Assembly: GCA_004154925.1 (NCBI GenBank)
Contig: QJNS01000003.1
Span: 248,001-312,000 of the forward strand
Direction: 5' to 3'
Origin: Monosporascus cannonballus
Lineage: Eukaryota > Ascomycota > Sordariomycetes > Xylariales
DNA length: 64,000 nt
Positions 51,900-64,000 of the stretch are shown in pieces (position 1 is the first letter of the stretch; each line of letters starts with the position of its first letter). The translations under genes and the position numbers were made by a program. Below the pieces are notes generated by a model that saw nothing but the letters and a program-made list of their open reading frames with translations, did no database searches and was not told the origin of the DNA.

Positions 51900-53590
51900 A
51901 ATACTTTATGTTTTTCGTATTAAAAAAATTAAAAATTGCAATTTATAGTTAATTATTAACAATTAAACGATATTACGGTTAAAAATTAAGCATTATTACC
52001 CTTAATAACAAAAACAAAAAACCGACTTTATAAAGCCCATGAATTCATAAAACATAATCTGAAAAATAAATATACTTTTTTTAAGATTAAAAAAGAATAC
52101 GAATAAAAAATAACCTTTAAAACGAAATACGGATTATTTAGAGACTTAATTATATTAATAAGACTTACGAACGTACTAGTAATTTTCCAACGGATAATAA
52201 ACCATATATTACGAAAGTATCTCGATATTTTCGTCGTTTGCTATCTCGACGACATTCTTATTTTTTCGGAAACGGAAAAAATATACGTAAAATACGTTTA
52301 TAAAATGTTTTAAGCTCTATAGGACGTAAAATTACTTATTAATGCAAAAAGAAGTTATTTCCATAAACAAAAAGTAAGATATTTGAAATATAGTATTATC
52401 CCAGAACATATTAAAATAAACCTTAAGAAAATTACTGTAATTACGAAATAATAAACGCCAACGACGATTAAAAAAAGTACAGGTATTCCTTAAATTTGCC
52501 AATTATTATAAAAGGTTTATTCGAAGCTTTAGCAAATTTATTATACCCTTAATGAACCTTCCAAAACAAAGTTTAATTAAACGTTAAATACGGAAAATTT
52601 TTCAAAATATTAGAAATACGATTATTAACGAATTAATATTAATTATATACGATTCAAACCGTTCCGTTAAATTAAAAACCGATATTTCGGATTAGGCATT
52701 AAAGATAATAATCGGATAACGAAATAATTAAAGTAAATTATATCCTAAATATTTTTTTTAGATAAATTAAAAGGAACCGAATTTAATTACGGTATTTTAA
52801 ATAAACGATTTATGGCTATTATTATGGCGTTTCGAAAGTTTAAATATTTTCTAAAAGAACATTTATATTAAATTAAAGTTCATACGGATCATTAAAATTT
52901 TATCCGAGTTATTACCACCAAAAAATTAAAAATTAATAATTTCGTGCTGTAAAGAAATTGGCAAATTTTAACTTTATTATTATCTGTAAAAAGAGTTCAG
53001 AAAATGGCAAAGTCAATACCTTAAATAAACGACCAAATTTCGAAAGGTTTAAGTCAAAATTAATTATACAATTTTCGATATTATTACAAAAAGATATTTA
53101 CGCCCATAATGGATTATGACAATTCGGGCAGTACTTTTCGATATGCATTAAAAAATTCAGTAATACAATAATAATTTCCTAAAAAACCAAAAAATAAATA
53201 AAATACAAATACCAAAAAGATATTAGAAAGATTTAATTCAAAAAATATACGAATATCAGTTATACGGACATCCAGAAATCCATAAAACCTTAAAATTACT
53301 TTAACGCATATATTCTTTTCCGAAAATAAAATTAACGGTATTAAAATTCATACGGCAATACGATATTTGCGCCAAAATAAAAGTTTAACGACATAAACCA
53401 TATAAAAAGGTATAGCTATTATTAATCGTAAAGTAACCATAATATTCAATTCTATTTAGTTTTATTACTAAGCCTCTTACGTTAAACAAATTAGTTCTGG
53501 AAATATATTATAATAGCATTATTGTAATCGTTAACCGATTTACAAAATTCTTTTATTTTTCACTATATGATAAAGATAAAAACGCCGATT
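51900..53590 (+). pseudogene. Element C pol remnant (reverse transcriptase to integrase)
   Basis: Translation in broken frames gives Gypsy RT with the uninterrupted stretch LDIFVVCYLDDILIFS at 52221-52268, then RNase H-like DNA and an integrase core near 53440-53570 paralleling the element B integrase. Stops and frame breaks occur throughout. Confidence 0.8.
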
Positions 53591-55132
53591 AAATAATACG
53601 TATTTTTTTAAAACAAATATTTTTAATATATACGGATTATTAATAAAAATTATTATAAATAAGACATCAATATTTACATCTAAATTTTAATAAGGCCTTA
53701 TAATATAAATCAGCTTAAATCATATATCATTTAATTTATTTAAACTTTAAACCAAAAAATAAGGAAAACGAATAAATTAAACTTTAAAAATTTACTTACG
53801 ATATTATTTTAGTTATAAATATAATAATTAAGTTGAAAAACTATTAATTACGTAATTAATTTATAATGCCAGTTATAACGAAAATATTCAAATAATATTT
53901 ATAAATGTAAATTTTGGTTTTATTGCAAATACTAATAAAACATATTATACAATAATAAATTTATTAATATTGAAATAATCCTTATATCAGAATGTTTACG
54001 ATAATTATACTAGGAAATAAAAAGAGAATTAAAAATCGTACGAAACCAAATAAGTAAATATAATAATTCAAAAAGTTAAAAAAGTTAATTTTCGAAAAAG
54101 AGAAAATGGTTTTCCTCGTTACCGAAAATATTCAAATAAAATAACCGAATAAAAAACTCGATTTCAAATATATCGGTCCAAACAAAATCACTAAGAATAT
54201 TTTAAAAAACAATTATTAATTAAAGCCTTTACCAAATATTAAATTCTATATAATTTTTACGTTTCTTTATTCGAATTAATAATAAACATAATTAAAATAT
54301 ATACAGCATAAAACGATATAAAAATAAAAACGAATAAATAAATATAATAAAAAAATCCGTAATATGCAAAAATAAAAAGGACTTAATACCTAATTAAATA
54401 AAAAAGGCACCCGGATTCTGAAAATACTTAAAAATCTGTCAAAAACCTTATTAACGCCCAACGTCTATTAAAGAACTTTTACCAGCAGCGACGGAATTAC
54501 CAGAAACAATCGTATCTTAATTAGTATTTTTAACGGATCAATCGGTATTACCGATATCAAACTAATCCACGGGACCAGCGAAAGAAGCCAATACGGCCAT
54601 AAAAGCTTCGGCAATAGCCTACTACTAATATTCTTGCTCCTTTAGCTTTTCGAATAATTACAACTTTTGTTATAAAATTTTTATTCCTTTCGAACGAAAA
54701 AAAAATTATTTCCGAAAACGAATTAAACGCGCAATAACCTTATTAATCTTTTATTAATAACATTTTTACAATTCCAAAAAACGCTTTTTTACGGAAACCT
54801 TTTTTCGTTTTCAGCGTTAATTCTCGGTACGAATATTTTTCAAAAAAGAAAAAAAATGTTGATCCCATGATAAAAATATTTACGTTTAACGTAAACCTTA
54901 CATGTTAAAATATTTTCAATTATTTCGTATTTCCAACCGTTAAGAAATATGAAGAATACGGCATAATTTCGAAACTGAAATCGTCAAAAACAAAAAATAA
55001 ATTTTACCGACGAATAATAGAAAAAATCTGACGGCGACGTTTAACAATACGACCTAATATCGTAAAAAACCAGTAACACTTACCAGGAAAAAATGAAATC
55101 ATAAGGGCAAGATTTAAGGAAAGAGGAAATCG

Positions 55133-55551
55133 TATTACGATCTGACAGACTCCGGCTTCAGAAAACGATCAACGAAAATAATACGGACCACCTCCTAGGT
55201 CACGTAATAAGTGCTTAGTAAAAATCTACTAAACACGACTAATTAGCACTAAATAATTATTCAGCCAGAATTCGCTAAATACGGCTAAACACAGTTAAGT
55301 AAAAATAAGTAATAATCCTAAAAATCAATATATATATATATATATGTTTATTATATCTATAATTTATATAAGTTTAACTTATAACATTTATTAATATTTA
55401 TCGTTTACAAATATAATATTTTATTTAAAACACTTCTGATATTACGAGATATAATTAAGTTATTTTATTACTACAAAATCCTACGACACTTCGACAAATT
55501 TAAATTCGTACGACTAATGTTTAATAATTTTTTCAACCCCTAGCTGTCACA
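55133..55551 (+). repeat. Element C 3' LTR
   Basis: Starts TATTACGATCTGACA (TG to TA), ends CTGTCACA, followed by TSD ATATT. About 419 bp. Confidence 0.9.
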
Positions 55552-55556
55552 ATATT

Positions 55557-57728
55557 GTTATTATTATTAAATTGAAACTAAAATAATTAAATAATTATCT
55601 AAAATAATAATAACAGCCCTAAAAGTAAGAAAATCTAATTAATATGTTGACATAATACTATAAATACGAAGAGCTTTTTAAGAAAAGGCTTAATAGGAAA
55701 TTATTAGAATACAACGAATGGAATTATAAGGTAATCCTTAAAGAAAGATCCTTAATAAAGTTTTATCTTATTTACAATTTTAATAGAAAAGAATTATATA
55801 CTTCTAAAAAGGACCTAGAAAATCAGTTACAAAAAGAATAAGTTCGACTTTCGAAGTTATTAGCAAGTTATCTAATATTTTTCGTACCAAAAAAAACAGA
55901 AAATTTCGATTTGTAGTTGATTACCAATAATTAAACGATATTACCGTTATAAATCGAATATAATTACTGTTAATTATAAAAATAAAAAACCGACTGTATG
56001 GAGCTAAATAATTTACAGTATTTGATTTTAAAAATAGATATACCTTTATTTAAATTAAAAAGAAAATACGAATAGAACATAGCCTTTAGAACGAAATACG
56101 GATTATATAAGTATTTGGTTATAATAATGGGATTTACGAACGTACCAGTAACATTTTGACAAATTGTTCAGCATATATTATAAATATATCTCGATATTTT
56201 CGTCGTATATTATCTCGACGATATTTTTATTTTTTCAAAAACAAAAAGGCCATATGTAAAATAGTTTTATAAAGTTTTTTAAGTTCAATAAAACATAAAA
56301 TTATTTATTAACGTAAAAACAGTTACTTTTACAAATAGGAAATAAAATATCTCGGACATATTATTACTCTAAAATATATTAGGATAGATTTTAAAAAAAT
56401 CGATGTAATTATAAAACAATAACCGTTAACGATAATTAAGGAAGTATAAATATTTTTTAAGTTCTTAAATTATTAGAGAAAATTTATTTGAAACTTTAGC
56501 AAAATAATTATACCCTTAATAAATTTTACGAAAAAATATTTAAATAAACGTTAAATACTGAAAGAAAATTTTAGAATATTAAGGATGTAATTATTAGCAA
56601 GTTAATGTTAATTATATACGATATAAACCGCCACGTTAAATTAAAAACCGATATTTTATATTACGCGTTAAACGTAATAATTAGATAATAAAATAATTAA
56701 GGTAAATTCTACCGTATTATATTCTTTCGTATAAATTAAAAGAAATCGAACTTAGTTACGGTATTCCATATAAGAAATTTATGGTTATTAATTTAATATT
56801 TTTAAAGTTTTGGTATTTCCTTAAAGGGATTTGTATTAAATTAAGGTTTATACGGATTATTAAAATCTTACCCGATTTACCATAATTAAAAAGCTTATAG
56901 GACGATAATTTCATTAAGCGAAAAAATTAGCGAATTTTAATTTCGTTATTATATATAGGAAAGGTTTAAAAAATAACAGAGCAAATGCCTCAAGTAAACG
57001 ACCAGACCTCGAAAGAAATTGGTTAAAATTAGCTATACGATTTTGGACATTATTATAAAAATATATTTACGCTTACGACAAATTATAATTATTCGGGCAG
57101 TAAATTTTAATATATTTTAAATAATTTAATAATATAACTACCGTTTTTTAAAAAATCAAAAAAACGATAAAATATAAGTTTGAAAAGAATAAAAAAATAT
57201 TTAATACGAAAAATATATAAACATTAATTATACGGATATCTATAAATTTAGAAAACCTTAAAACGGCTTTATTATATATATTTTCTTCCTAAAATAAAAT
57301 TAACGGAATAAAAAATTACACAGTAATATAATATTTGCATTAAAACGAAAATATAACGAGATATGTTATACGGAAAATTATAATTATTATTAATTATAAA
57401 ATAACTATACTATTTAGTTATATTCGATTTTATTATTATACTTTTTATATTAAAATATTTACTTACGAAAATATATTATAATAATATTTCCGTAATCGTC
57501 GCCCGATTTACCATATTTTCTTATTTCGTATTATATGACGAAAATACCAATGCCGACTAAATAATATAAATTTTTTTAAAATATATTTTTAATATATACG
57601 GAGTATTAATATAAGTTAATTTAAATAAAGGATTAATTTTTATATTTAAGTTTTAATAAGGCTTTATAATATAAATCGGCTTAAATAACAAATGATTTAA
57701 CGTATTTAAACCTTAAACGGATAAATAA
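55557..57728 (+). mobile_element. Host element D/F, piece 3 (pol)
   Basis: Resumes after element C where piece 2 stopped. Contains reverse transcriptase with YYLDDIFIF near 56208-56234 and an integrase stretch near 57400-57560, parallel to elements B and C. Ends in AATAA, the TSD of element G. Confidence 0.85.
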
Positions 57729-57918
57729 TATAACGGGCACAATACGTAAGTTAAATAAAGGCACAGCTTAATAAAGGTTTATATTTAAGGTAAGGAAAGA
57801 AAAAGAAAAACAACTTGCCACCAACGAAATAGCTGCTCCTTATATACATATAGGTAAGCTCGGGCTAAAAAGCTCACTCCGTAAGCCCGAACTGCCTTAT
57901 AAGCTTCAGCCTATAATA
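57729..57918 (-). repeat. Element G LTR, 3' (left)
   Basis: 190 bp, starts TATAACGGGC, ends CTATAATA. Contains the inverted pair TAAGCTCGGGCT/AGCCCGA. Confidence 0.9.
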
Positions 57919-57935
57919 TCATCCCTTTTTTCGCC
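57919..57935 (-). other. Element G polypurine tract
   Basis: Read on the minus strand it is GGCGAAAAAAGGGATGA directly upstream of the 3' LTR, the usual plus-strand primer position. Confidence 0.6.
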
Positions 57936-60299
57936 TTTAAAAAGTAACGAAACTACAGCAAAACGGCGGCGGCTTTACTTATACCTTTTTCCTTTTGCCC
58001 CTATTCGTACTCTTACGTTTTCGCCGACCCCGTTTCCTTTTCTAAATAACCTTTCGAACTTATTAAAGGTAATTATATTTTCGAAATTATTATATAACTT
58101 TTATACCGGTTTATTATAACTTACTTATTTTACGAATAGCTTTTTTCGGTAACCGCGGCTTACGCGCTTATTTTTAGCCTTTAATATACATTTTATTATA
58201 TATTGTCTTTCTTTTTTTAATAATATCGGTAACGGTTAATTATTATTTAAAATATAGCTAAATAACCGGTTCCGTATTATTAATATTAAAAGCTTTACAT
58301 TAAATTTCGAATATATTTTTAACGGTACCGCTAATTTTACGGTATTATGCAGCATAATTACGGTAACCTTATATTTAATATATATTTAAAAGAACTTTTT
58401 AAATAATTAAAAAATAATTACGTTTTTTAAATTTAATTATATTAAGTTTTTTCATTTCGAAATATTTTATTTATTTTATAAAAATATTAATTAATTATTT
58501 TATTTAGGTTTAAATTAACGCCATAATAATTTAAATAAATTCCGTATTTTTTCGTAACTTTTTAATAAAATTAATAACTTTTTCTACATTAGGAATTAAT
58601 TAAAGGGTTATCGGTATTTCGTTAATAAGTTTTATATCATACCTATAAATTAAAAAAAAGTTTATTTTTAACGAAACATTTTTACCGTTAAAAGCTAATT
58701 ATACTCCCGGTAAAAACTTGACTTAATTATATTATAGATCATACATAAAATAACGGAAATACGTAAAAATTTCTTTATTAATTCTTTCCATAATTCCGTC
58801 CGTTTAAAAATAAAAAAATATATTAGGCTATTATTATATACTTATTAAGTCGTATAAATAAGTCCAAAAATTATTTATTTAATTGTTTTTTTTATTAAAT
58901 ATTAATTTTTTAAAGAAACCGTAATATTTTTAATAGCAAGTAACAAAGTATTCAACGTACGTTTTTGCGTTTATATTATGTATTAGTTATAAAATAATTA
59001 TTTTCGTTAAACGATTATAAAATACCCTAAAAAAATAAGGGTTCTTTTTTTGTTTTACCGGTAAGTTAACTATAAAATTTACCGAAAAATCTGAATAAAA
59101 TTAATTTAAAATAAATAAAATTTATAATAATTCTTTTTCGTTTTTTTATACGTACGACCTATTATATATATTGTAATTTCGGTAAAAGCGGCATATATCG
59201 TACACTTATTCCGGCTAATAATAATTACGGATTAATATTATTAATATAATGTTTTTTCTTAGTTAGCTGGTAATATAAAAATTATATACCTATTAAATTA
59301 ATAATATCCGGAATAACTTTTCAATAAGGACCTAAATACGTTTTTTAAACTGTAAAAAACCTTTAAAATTAAAAAAATATTCCGTTATAAAAGCTTTTAC
59401 CGTATTTATAATTAAAAAAAAGTTACGTAACTTTTGGGCTATGGCGGCATATACCATATTTAAAGTTTTATTTTTAATAATTCTTAAGTTTTATATTTTT
59501 TAAAAATCTTTTTTAAGAAATATTTTTTAGTAAAGGGTATAACCAGTTATTCGTTATTATTTTACTTTAAGTAAATTACGGCTATTAAGACTTTCTAAAT
59601 TTGCATTAATTTATTAAATAATTATTTTCTTTAATTAATTAGATTATTTGCTTTTTAAATTCAATATTTTTTTCGTCGCGAAATACGTTTTATAACTTAT
59701 AAAATGTGGTATCGGATTAATTTACCAACTTATTAAGGCAATATTTAAATACAAAATTCAAAGCGGATAAAAAAACCAACTTATTATATTTACCTTTTAA
59801 TAAGTTTACGGGTATTTATAAAATATTAAAAATTTTCGTAATCTGTTAAAATCGTAAAAGAATTAATTAACTTTTAAAATTTTGTTTATTCTGTTAACGT
59901 TTTGACAATAATTAAGAACTTTTTATCGTATATTTCGTAATTATATTTAATAAATAATAATTTCTTTAAAAAATACGGCATTAATTATAAGAACTTTAAC
60001 GAATCGAATTAGGATAAGTATTTTTTAATTGCCCAACCGGAATAATTTATTTTTATTACTATTTTCTTTTCGGGATCTTAATACGTAAAAATAAGCGTTA
60101 TAAAAAAATTTTTTAAGTCGGTTAAAAACTTATTATTTTTTGTTCTTCCCGCAAAAAAAATCCCTTTTTAATTAATTATAAAAAAAACTATTATTCCGTT
60201 AAAGCTTTTTATAAAGATTTGGTAAAAATTAACGAACCCGATAAAATTCTTAATTCTTTTTACGTTAATAAAAACTTCTTATTTTCGAATAACGGCTAT

Positions 60300-60830
60300 T
60301 TATTTAAAATTAACTTTTAAACTTATTCTTATTTTAATAATAAACTTTAGGTATTTTATTTCCTGGATTACGAATTCGTATTTATCCAGGTCCAACTTTA
60401 ATTTTATTTCTGCTAAATAACAAAATATTAACTTAATTTTAATTATATAATCGGTGCGAAAACGGGAGGAATAAATTAATATATCGTTTATATACGTATA
60501 TCCAAAATTATTAAAATAACGTTTCAATATAATATTAATATAACGTTAAAAAATAGCCGATATATCGTTAAAGCCGAATAAATATACCAATTATTCGAAA
60601 AACCCGAAACATATACGGAACGTAATCTTTTATTTATTTTCCTAACGGATACATAACTAATAAAAGGCCGTTGAAACGTTAAACTTCGTAAATTACCGGG
60701 CCTATAATAAAATCCATAATATTTCTTTTATTAACAAAAAAAATAACGGTTTTATTTTGTAACCTTATTTAATTCCTTATAATTTACATAAAACCGTAAA
60801 CCTCCATTAAACTTTTTTACGAATAATACC
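60300..60830 (-). pseudogene. Element G reverse transcriptase remnant
   Basis: The 75-codon open stretch at 60300-60527 reads YINDILIYSSRF, KLDLDKYEFVIQEIKYLKFI, i.e. the YxDD region with the first Asp changed to Asn, and the following RT thumb segment. Further upstream (about 60760-60830) the RT block VKKFNGGLRFYVNYKELNKV is readable. The frame is broken between them. Confidence 0.8.
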
Positions 60831-63010
60831 GAGGTATTGATATAAAAATTATTAACCCGAATCCAATTTTTATTAAGCAAATTTATAAATATTTTGTATA
60901 AAATTAATAATTTTTTTTAATATCCCATATAAAAATCCTTATAAGATTATTTTTTCCTAATATAAAGTATTTATTTCCAGGCTTATCGTTATATCGTTAT
61001 TATTATAAAAAAGTAATAATAATAAACCTTTATTATTTACAAAAAGATTTCGGAATTTCCATATTTCTTTAAAAAAACGTTCCGTTATGTTTTTAGAAAT
61101 TAATTACAATTTTACCCTTAAGACCTTATTAATATCTTCCATAAAAATTGTAAATAATTATATCCCGTTTTTCTTACGGCGGCTTTACCGCATTATTACC
61201 ATAAAAGTTACAACCGCCATTAAACGGGCTTCTTTATATTTCTGTAACCGCCTTTTTAAGCGGTCCTTAAATTCTTTATCGAATTATCCTTTTTCGCATA
61301 ATATAAATACAATAATATTATTCGCAAAACGGATAAATCGTTATTTTGCCTTATATATAATATTATTATATTTTATTTAAATGTTTCTTAAAATATGGAC
61401 TTAAAATAAATCTTTAATTATATAACCTTAAATTTGTTTTAAACGGCCGTTTAAAATTACGTTAACGTAAATAATTTCTCTAATCGCAATTATTATAAAT
61501 TCGTTATCCTTTACCAGTTTTAACTAAGAAAATATAATAAATATACGTTATAACTTTAAATAATGAATTAATTATTAATTAAATATAAAGTAATAAATAT
61601 ATTTATTATCGATTAGGATATATATATATATAATATTATTAATTCAAACGTTTAATATAAAACATATTATTTAATTTATTATTAATGTTTTACAATTTTT
61701 CCTTTATTACGTCATTTTTTTATTAACGATTTTTACTAAAAGTTATTTTTTTAAATTTTCGGTATTTGAATCGTTATCCATATTAATAATATTCCGTAAG
61801 CTTATTATCATAATTTTTGTTTTCACCGGACGAAACCACTTTATAAATTTATATTTAAGGTATTCTTAATTCAAATAATTCATAACGGCATAATAAAAAT
61901 ATTATCCTTTCCGTTTCCAAACTTTTATTTCGTGTTACGTAATATCCCTTATAAATATATTTCCTTAAACGTTTATTATTTAAATTAATTTATTAATTTA
62001 GCCGATATATTGTTATTAATTAACCATTCCGCTTTTTGTACCGGAATAGCAGATTAAGGTTCTTCTGCTTTTATAATAATCGGATAAGATTTTTAAATAA
62101 TTAATTACCTTTTTTATTCTACATACCTAACGGTTATAATTGTTATAAAATATATTTTTTATAATTCATGCGTTACGGAATTACATATTAATATCGGCGT
62201 TTAAAGAAATTACTTTAATTATTAAATATTATATTAGTCCTTTATATTTGGCCAATTTAAACTCAAAATTTAATAAATAATTTTAAAACCGTTAATCATT
62301 ACTTTATTTTATACGTTATAATTATTTTTTAACAGATTATACCGCTTATTTATTTTCGAATTATTTTTTTATATAAAGAAAATAATTATTAACGTCAAAA
62401 TCCTTTCGTAATCTTTTTTATTTCGAACTAATAATTAAATTATAACTATTTTTCGGTAAATATAAATATTATAATATCTAAACAAATTATTATAAAAAAA
62501 ACCGGAAATAAACCGGTTTTTTTATTTTCGTACAGAATATGGCGAAAAACGAATAAAATATTTTTTAATTTTTATCTTATAAAAGTTATTTTATAAGTTT
62601 ACGATTCGTTTTTATAAACGTATTGTTAAACGGCGGGCCTACCGTAAATATTTTGGCGAAATAGATTTTATTTTATAAAAGCTTTTTTTCCCGCTTTTAT
62701 AAAAAAATATTTTTCTATTTTTATTGTTTGGTTAAATAAATTACTTATTATTTTGTTATAATTAAAAACCAACTTAACAAATTCCTCGTACTATATATTA
62801 AGCTTTTAAAATATATTTACAAACAACTGGTATTATAAATCTTCCTTAATAATTCCGGACGAAATTCATACCGTAAATTCGCTCATGGTTTCGTTAATTA
62901 TGTTACCTTACATTTATTTCGCTATAAAACGCTTTTTGGCTTATTGTCCGTAATTAAGGTATCCTTAAAAAGCGGTTCGCTTTTACCTAGCTTCCTAAAA
63001 ATTATAATAA

Positions 63011-63028
63011 GTTATAACCTTAAATCCA
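63011..63028 (-). other. Element G primer-binding site
   Basis: Minus-strand reading is TGGATTTAAGGTTATAAC, starting with TGG immediately after the 5' LTR, as needed to pair with a tRNA 3'-CCA end. The tRNA identity cannot be read because of RIP. Confidence 0.55.
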
Positions 63029-63218
63029 TATAACGGGCATAATACGTAAGTTAAACGGAAATACGGCCCAATAAAGGTTTATATTCAAGGTAAGAAGGAA
63101 AAGGAAAAAACAGCTAGCCACCAACGAAATAACTGCTCCCTATATACATATAGGTAAGCTCGGGCTAAGAAGCTTGCTCCGTAAGCCCGAGCCGCCCTAT
63201 AAGCTCTAGCTTATAACA
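63029..63218 (-). repeat. Element G LTR, 5' (right)
   Basis: 190 bp, starts TATAACGGGC, ends CTTATAACA, followed by TSD AATAA. Confidence 0.9.
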
Positions 63219-63223
63219 AATAA

Positions 63224-64000
63224 ACATAATAAATAAATCAAATTTTAAAAAAATATTTATAATACTAAATTAATTATGAACAAAGTTAAATTAAAAATGT
63301 GCTAATCGTATAGTGAAATTATATCATTAATTATTATAAAACTATTAAAATAATATTAAGAAATATAAATTATAATTTATTTTAAAAATTCATAAAAAAT
63401 ACGTAATAACGATTTGATTAATATCAAAATAATCCTTATATTAAACTAATTACGGTAATTACATTAAGATATAAAAATAATGTTAAGATTTGTACGAAAT
63501 TAAATAATTAAATATTATAACTAAAGAAAATTAAAAGAAATTAGTTTTCGAAAAAAAAGAAATAATCTTCTTTATTACAAAAAACATTTAAACGAAATAA
63601 CCTAATTAAAAACTTTATTTTAAATATATTGGTTTATATAAAATCGCCAAAAACGTTATAGAAAATAATTACTAAATAAAGTTTTTATCGAAAATTAAAT
63701 TTTATTTAATATTTTTAAGTTTTGTTATTCGGATTAATAACAAATTTAATCAAAATACATACGGCATAAGACGATATAAAAATAAGGGATAAATAAGCAT
63801 ACAAAATAAGAAAATTTTTCGAAATATGGAAATAAAACGGATTTACTCAGTACCTAATCAAGTGAAAAAAGCATTCGGATTCCGAAAATATCTGAGAACC
63901 TGTCAAAAATCATATTGGCGCCTAGCGCCTATTAAAGAACTTTTATCAGTAACTACGGGTACGTTCCAGCTAATAGCCGACCAGTTAATAGCCGAGATAT
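63224..64000 (+). mobile_element. Host element D/F, piece 4, running off the window
   Basis: Continues piece 3 after element G; the last 110 bp parallel element B at 45110-45240, including the GGCGCCTA(G/A)CGCCTATT block. About 1.0 kb remains to the expected 3' LTR end outside the window. The four pieces sum to about 5.9 kb, giving a full length near 6.9 kb, matching elements B and C. Confidence 0.8.

Larger units (their letters stand above)
48581..55551 (+). mobile_element. Ty3/Gypsy element C, complete; TSD ATATT
   Basis: LTRs at 48581-48996 and 55133-55551 are flanked by ATATT (48576-48580 and 55552-55556). The element is 6971 bp, plus strand. It retains an intact CYLDDILIFS reverse-transcriptase active site at 52239-52268 and an integrase stretch about 53430-53590. 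Inserted into D/F, its own family relative. A purine-rich tract (AAGGAAAGAGGAAA, about 55116-55129) precedes the 3' LTR. Confidence 0.9.
57729..63218 (-). mobile_element. Ty3/Gypsy element G, complete, minus strand; TSD AATAA
   Basis: Two 190-bp LTRs (57729-57918 and 63029-63218) are flanked by AATAA (57724-57728 and 63219-63223). Length is 5490 bp. On the minus strand, reverse transcriptase is readable at about 60300-60830: VLFVKKFNGGLRFYVNYKEL, then YINDILIYSSRF and KLDLDKYEFVIQEIKYLKFI. A TGG-starting primer-binding site adjoins the right LTR and a polypurine tract adjoins the left LTR, confirming orientation. It is a different family from A and B/C/D. Confidence 0.9.
31680..64000. other. 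AT-rich RIP-mutated transposon domain
   Basis: Continuous AT-rich, TpA-rich, stop-dense sequence built from nested Ty3/Gypsy elements, with no host gene. Remaining cytosines lie disproportionately in CpG by eye. The boundary to balanced DNA is abrupt near 31680. Confidence 0.85.

Noticed and set aside
1..64000. CRISPR arrays, rRNA and tRNA genes, telomere repeats
   Set aside because: No regularly spaced direct repeats, no cloverleaf with a convincing T-loop and no TTAGGG arrays were seen; the few TTCGAAT words lack matching stems.

Overview
The window looks like a chromosome segment of a filamentous ascomycete (Pezizomycotina). Genes have short GT-AG introns (44-191 bp) with recognisable CTRAC/CTAAC branch sites. 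The conserved genes are fungal housekeeping proteins (Vps41, Apc1/BimE). The DNA alternates sharply between a balanced-composition gene island and very AT-rich, TpA-rich, stop-riddled DNA, which is the footprint of repeat-induced point mutation (RIP) acting on transposons. All compositional statements are by eye; no search or count was run.

Layout. 1-6950: AT-rich RIP-type DNA. It holds the right end of an LTR retrotransposon (family A, 1-1373) and one strikingly unmutated solo LTR (3252-3669, TSD ATATA). About 6970-7135 carries a GC-rich, hAT-like transposon end at the island border. 7136-31526 is the gene island. In order it holds: an ankyrin-repeat/CorA-like membrane protein gene (minus) whose C-terminal exons need two 1-nt corrections; a scaffold gap bounded by artefactual poly-G and poly-C; a two-intron rhamnogalacturonan acetylesterase gene (minus); a decayed unidentified gene (minus); VPS41 (minus); and APC1/bimE (plus, divergent from VPS41). 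A small coiled-coil ORF ends 35 bp before the retrotransposon border.

31527-64000 is a stack of nested, RIP-mutated Ty3/Gypsy elements that I could resolve from LTRs and 5-bp target-site duplications. A host element (D/F) begins at 31527 and is cut into four pieces by three insertions: element A (34330-48425, TSD ATATC, minus strand), element C (48581-55551, TSD ATATT, plus strand) and element G (57729-63218, TSD AATAA, minus strand). Element A itself contains element B (39484-46245, TSD CTTTA, plus strand). B, C and D/F are related; A has a second copy at the left edge of the window, so the gene island lies between two copies of family A. No open reading frame of element length survives.

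Working together: VPS41 (HOPS tethering at the vacuole) and APC1 (cell-cycle ubiquitin ligase scaffold) are unrelated core functions sharing an 810-bp divergent promoter region. The esterase is a secreted pectin-degrading enzyme. The ankyrin/CorA protein and the decayed gene are accessory genes on the transposon-proximal left half. I found no CRISPR, no convincing tRNA or rRNA gene and no telomere repeat. I did not find a clearly new biological system; the most informative signals are the fully resolvable nest, RIP boundaries that fall inside single elements, and the frameshifted ankyrin/CorA fusion.
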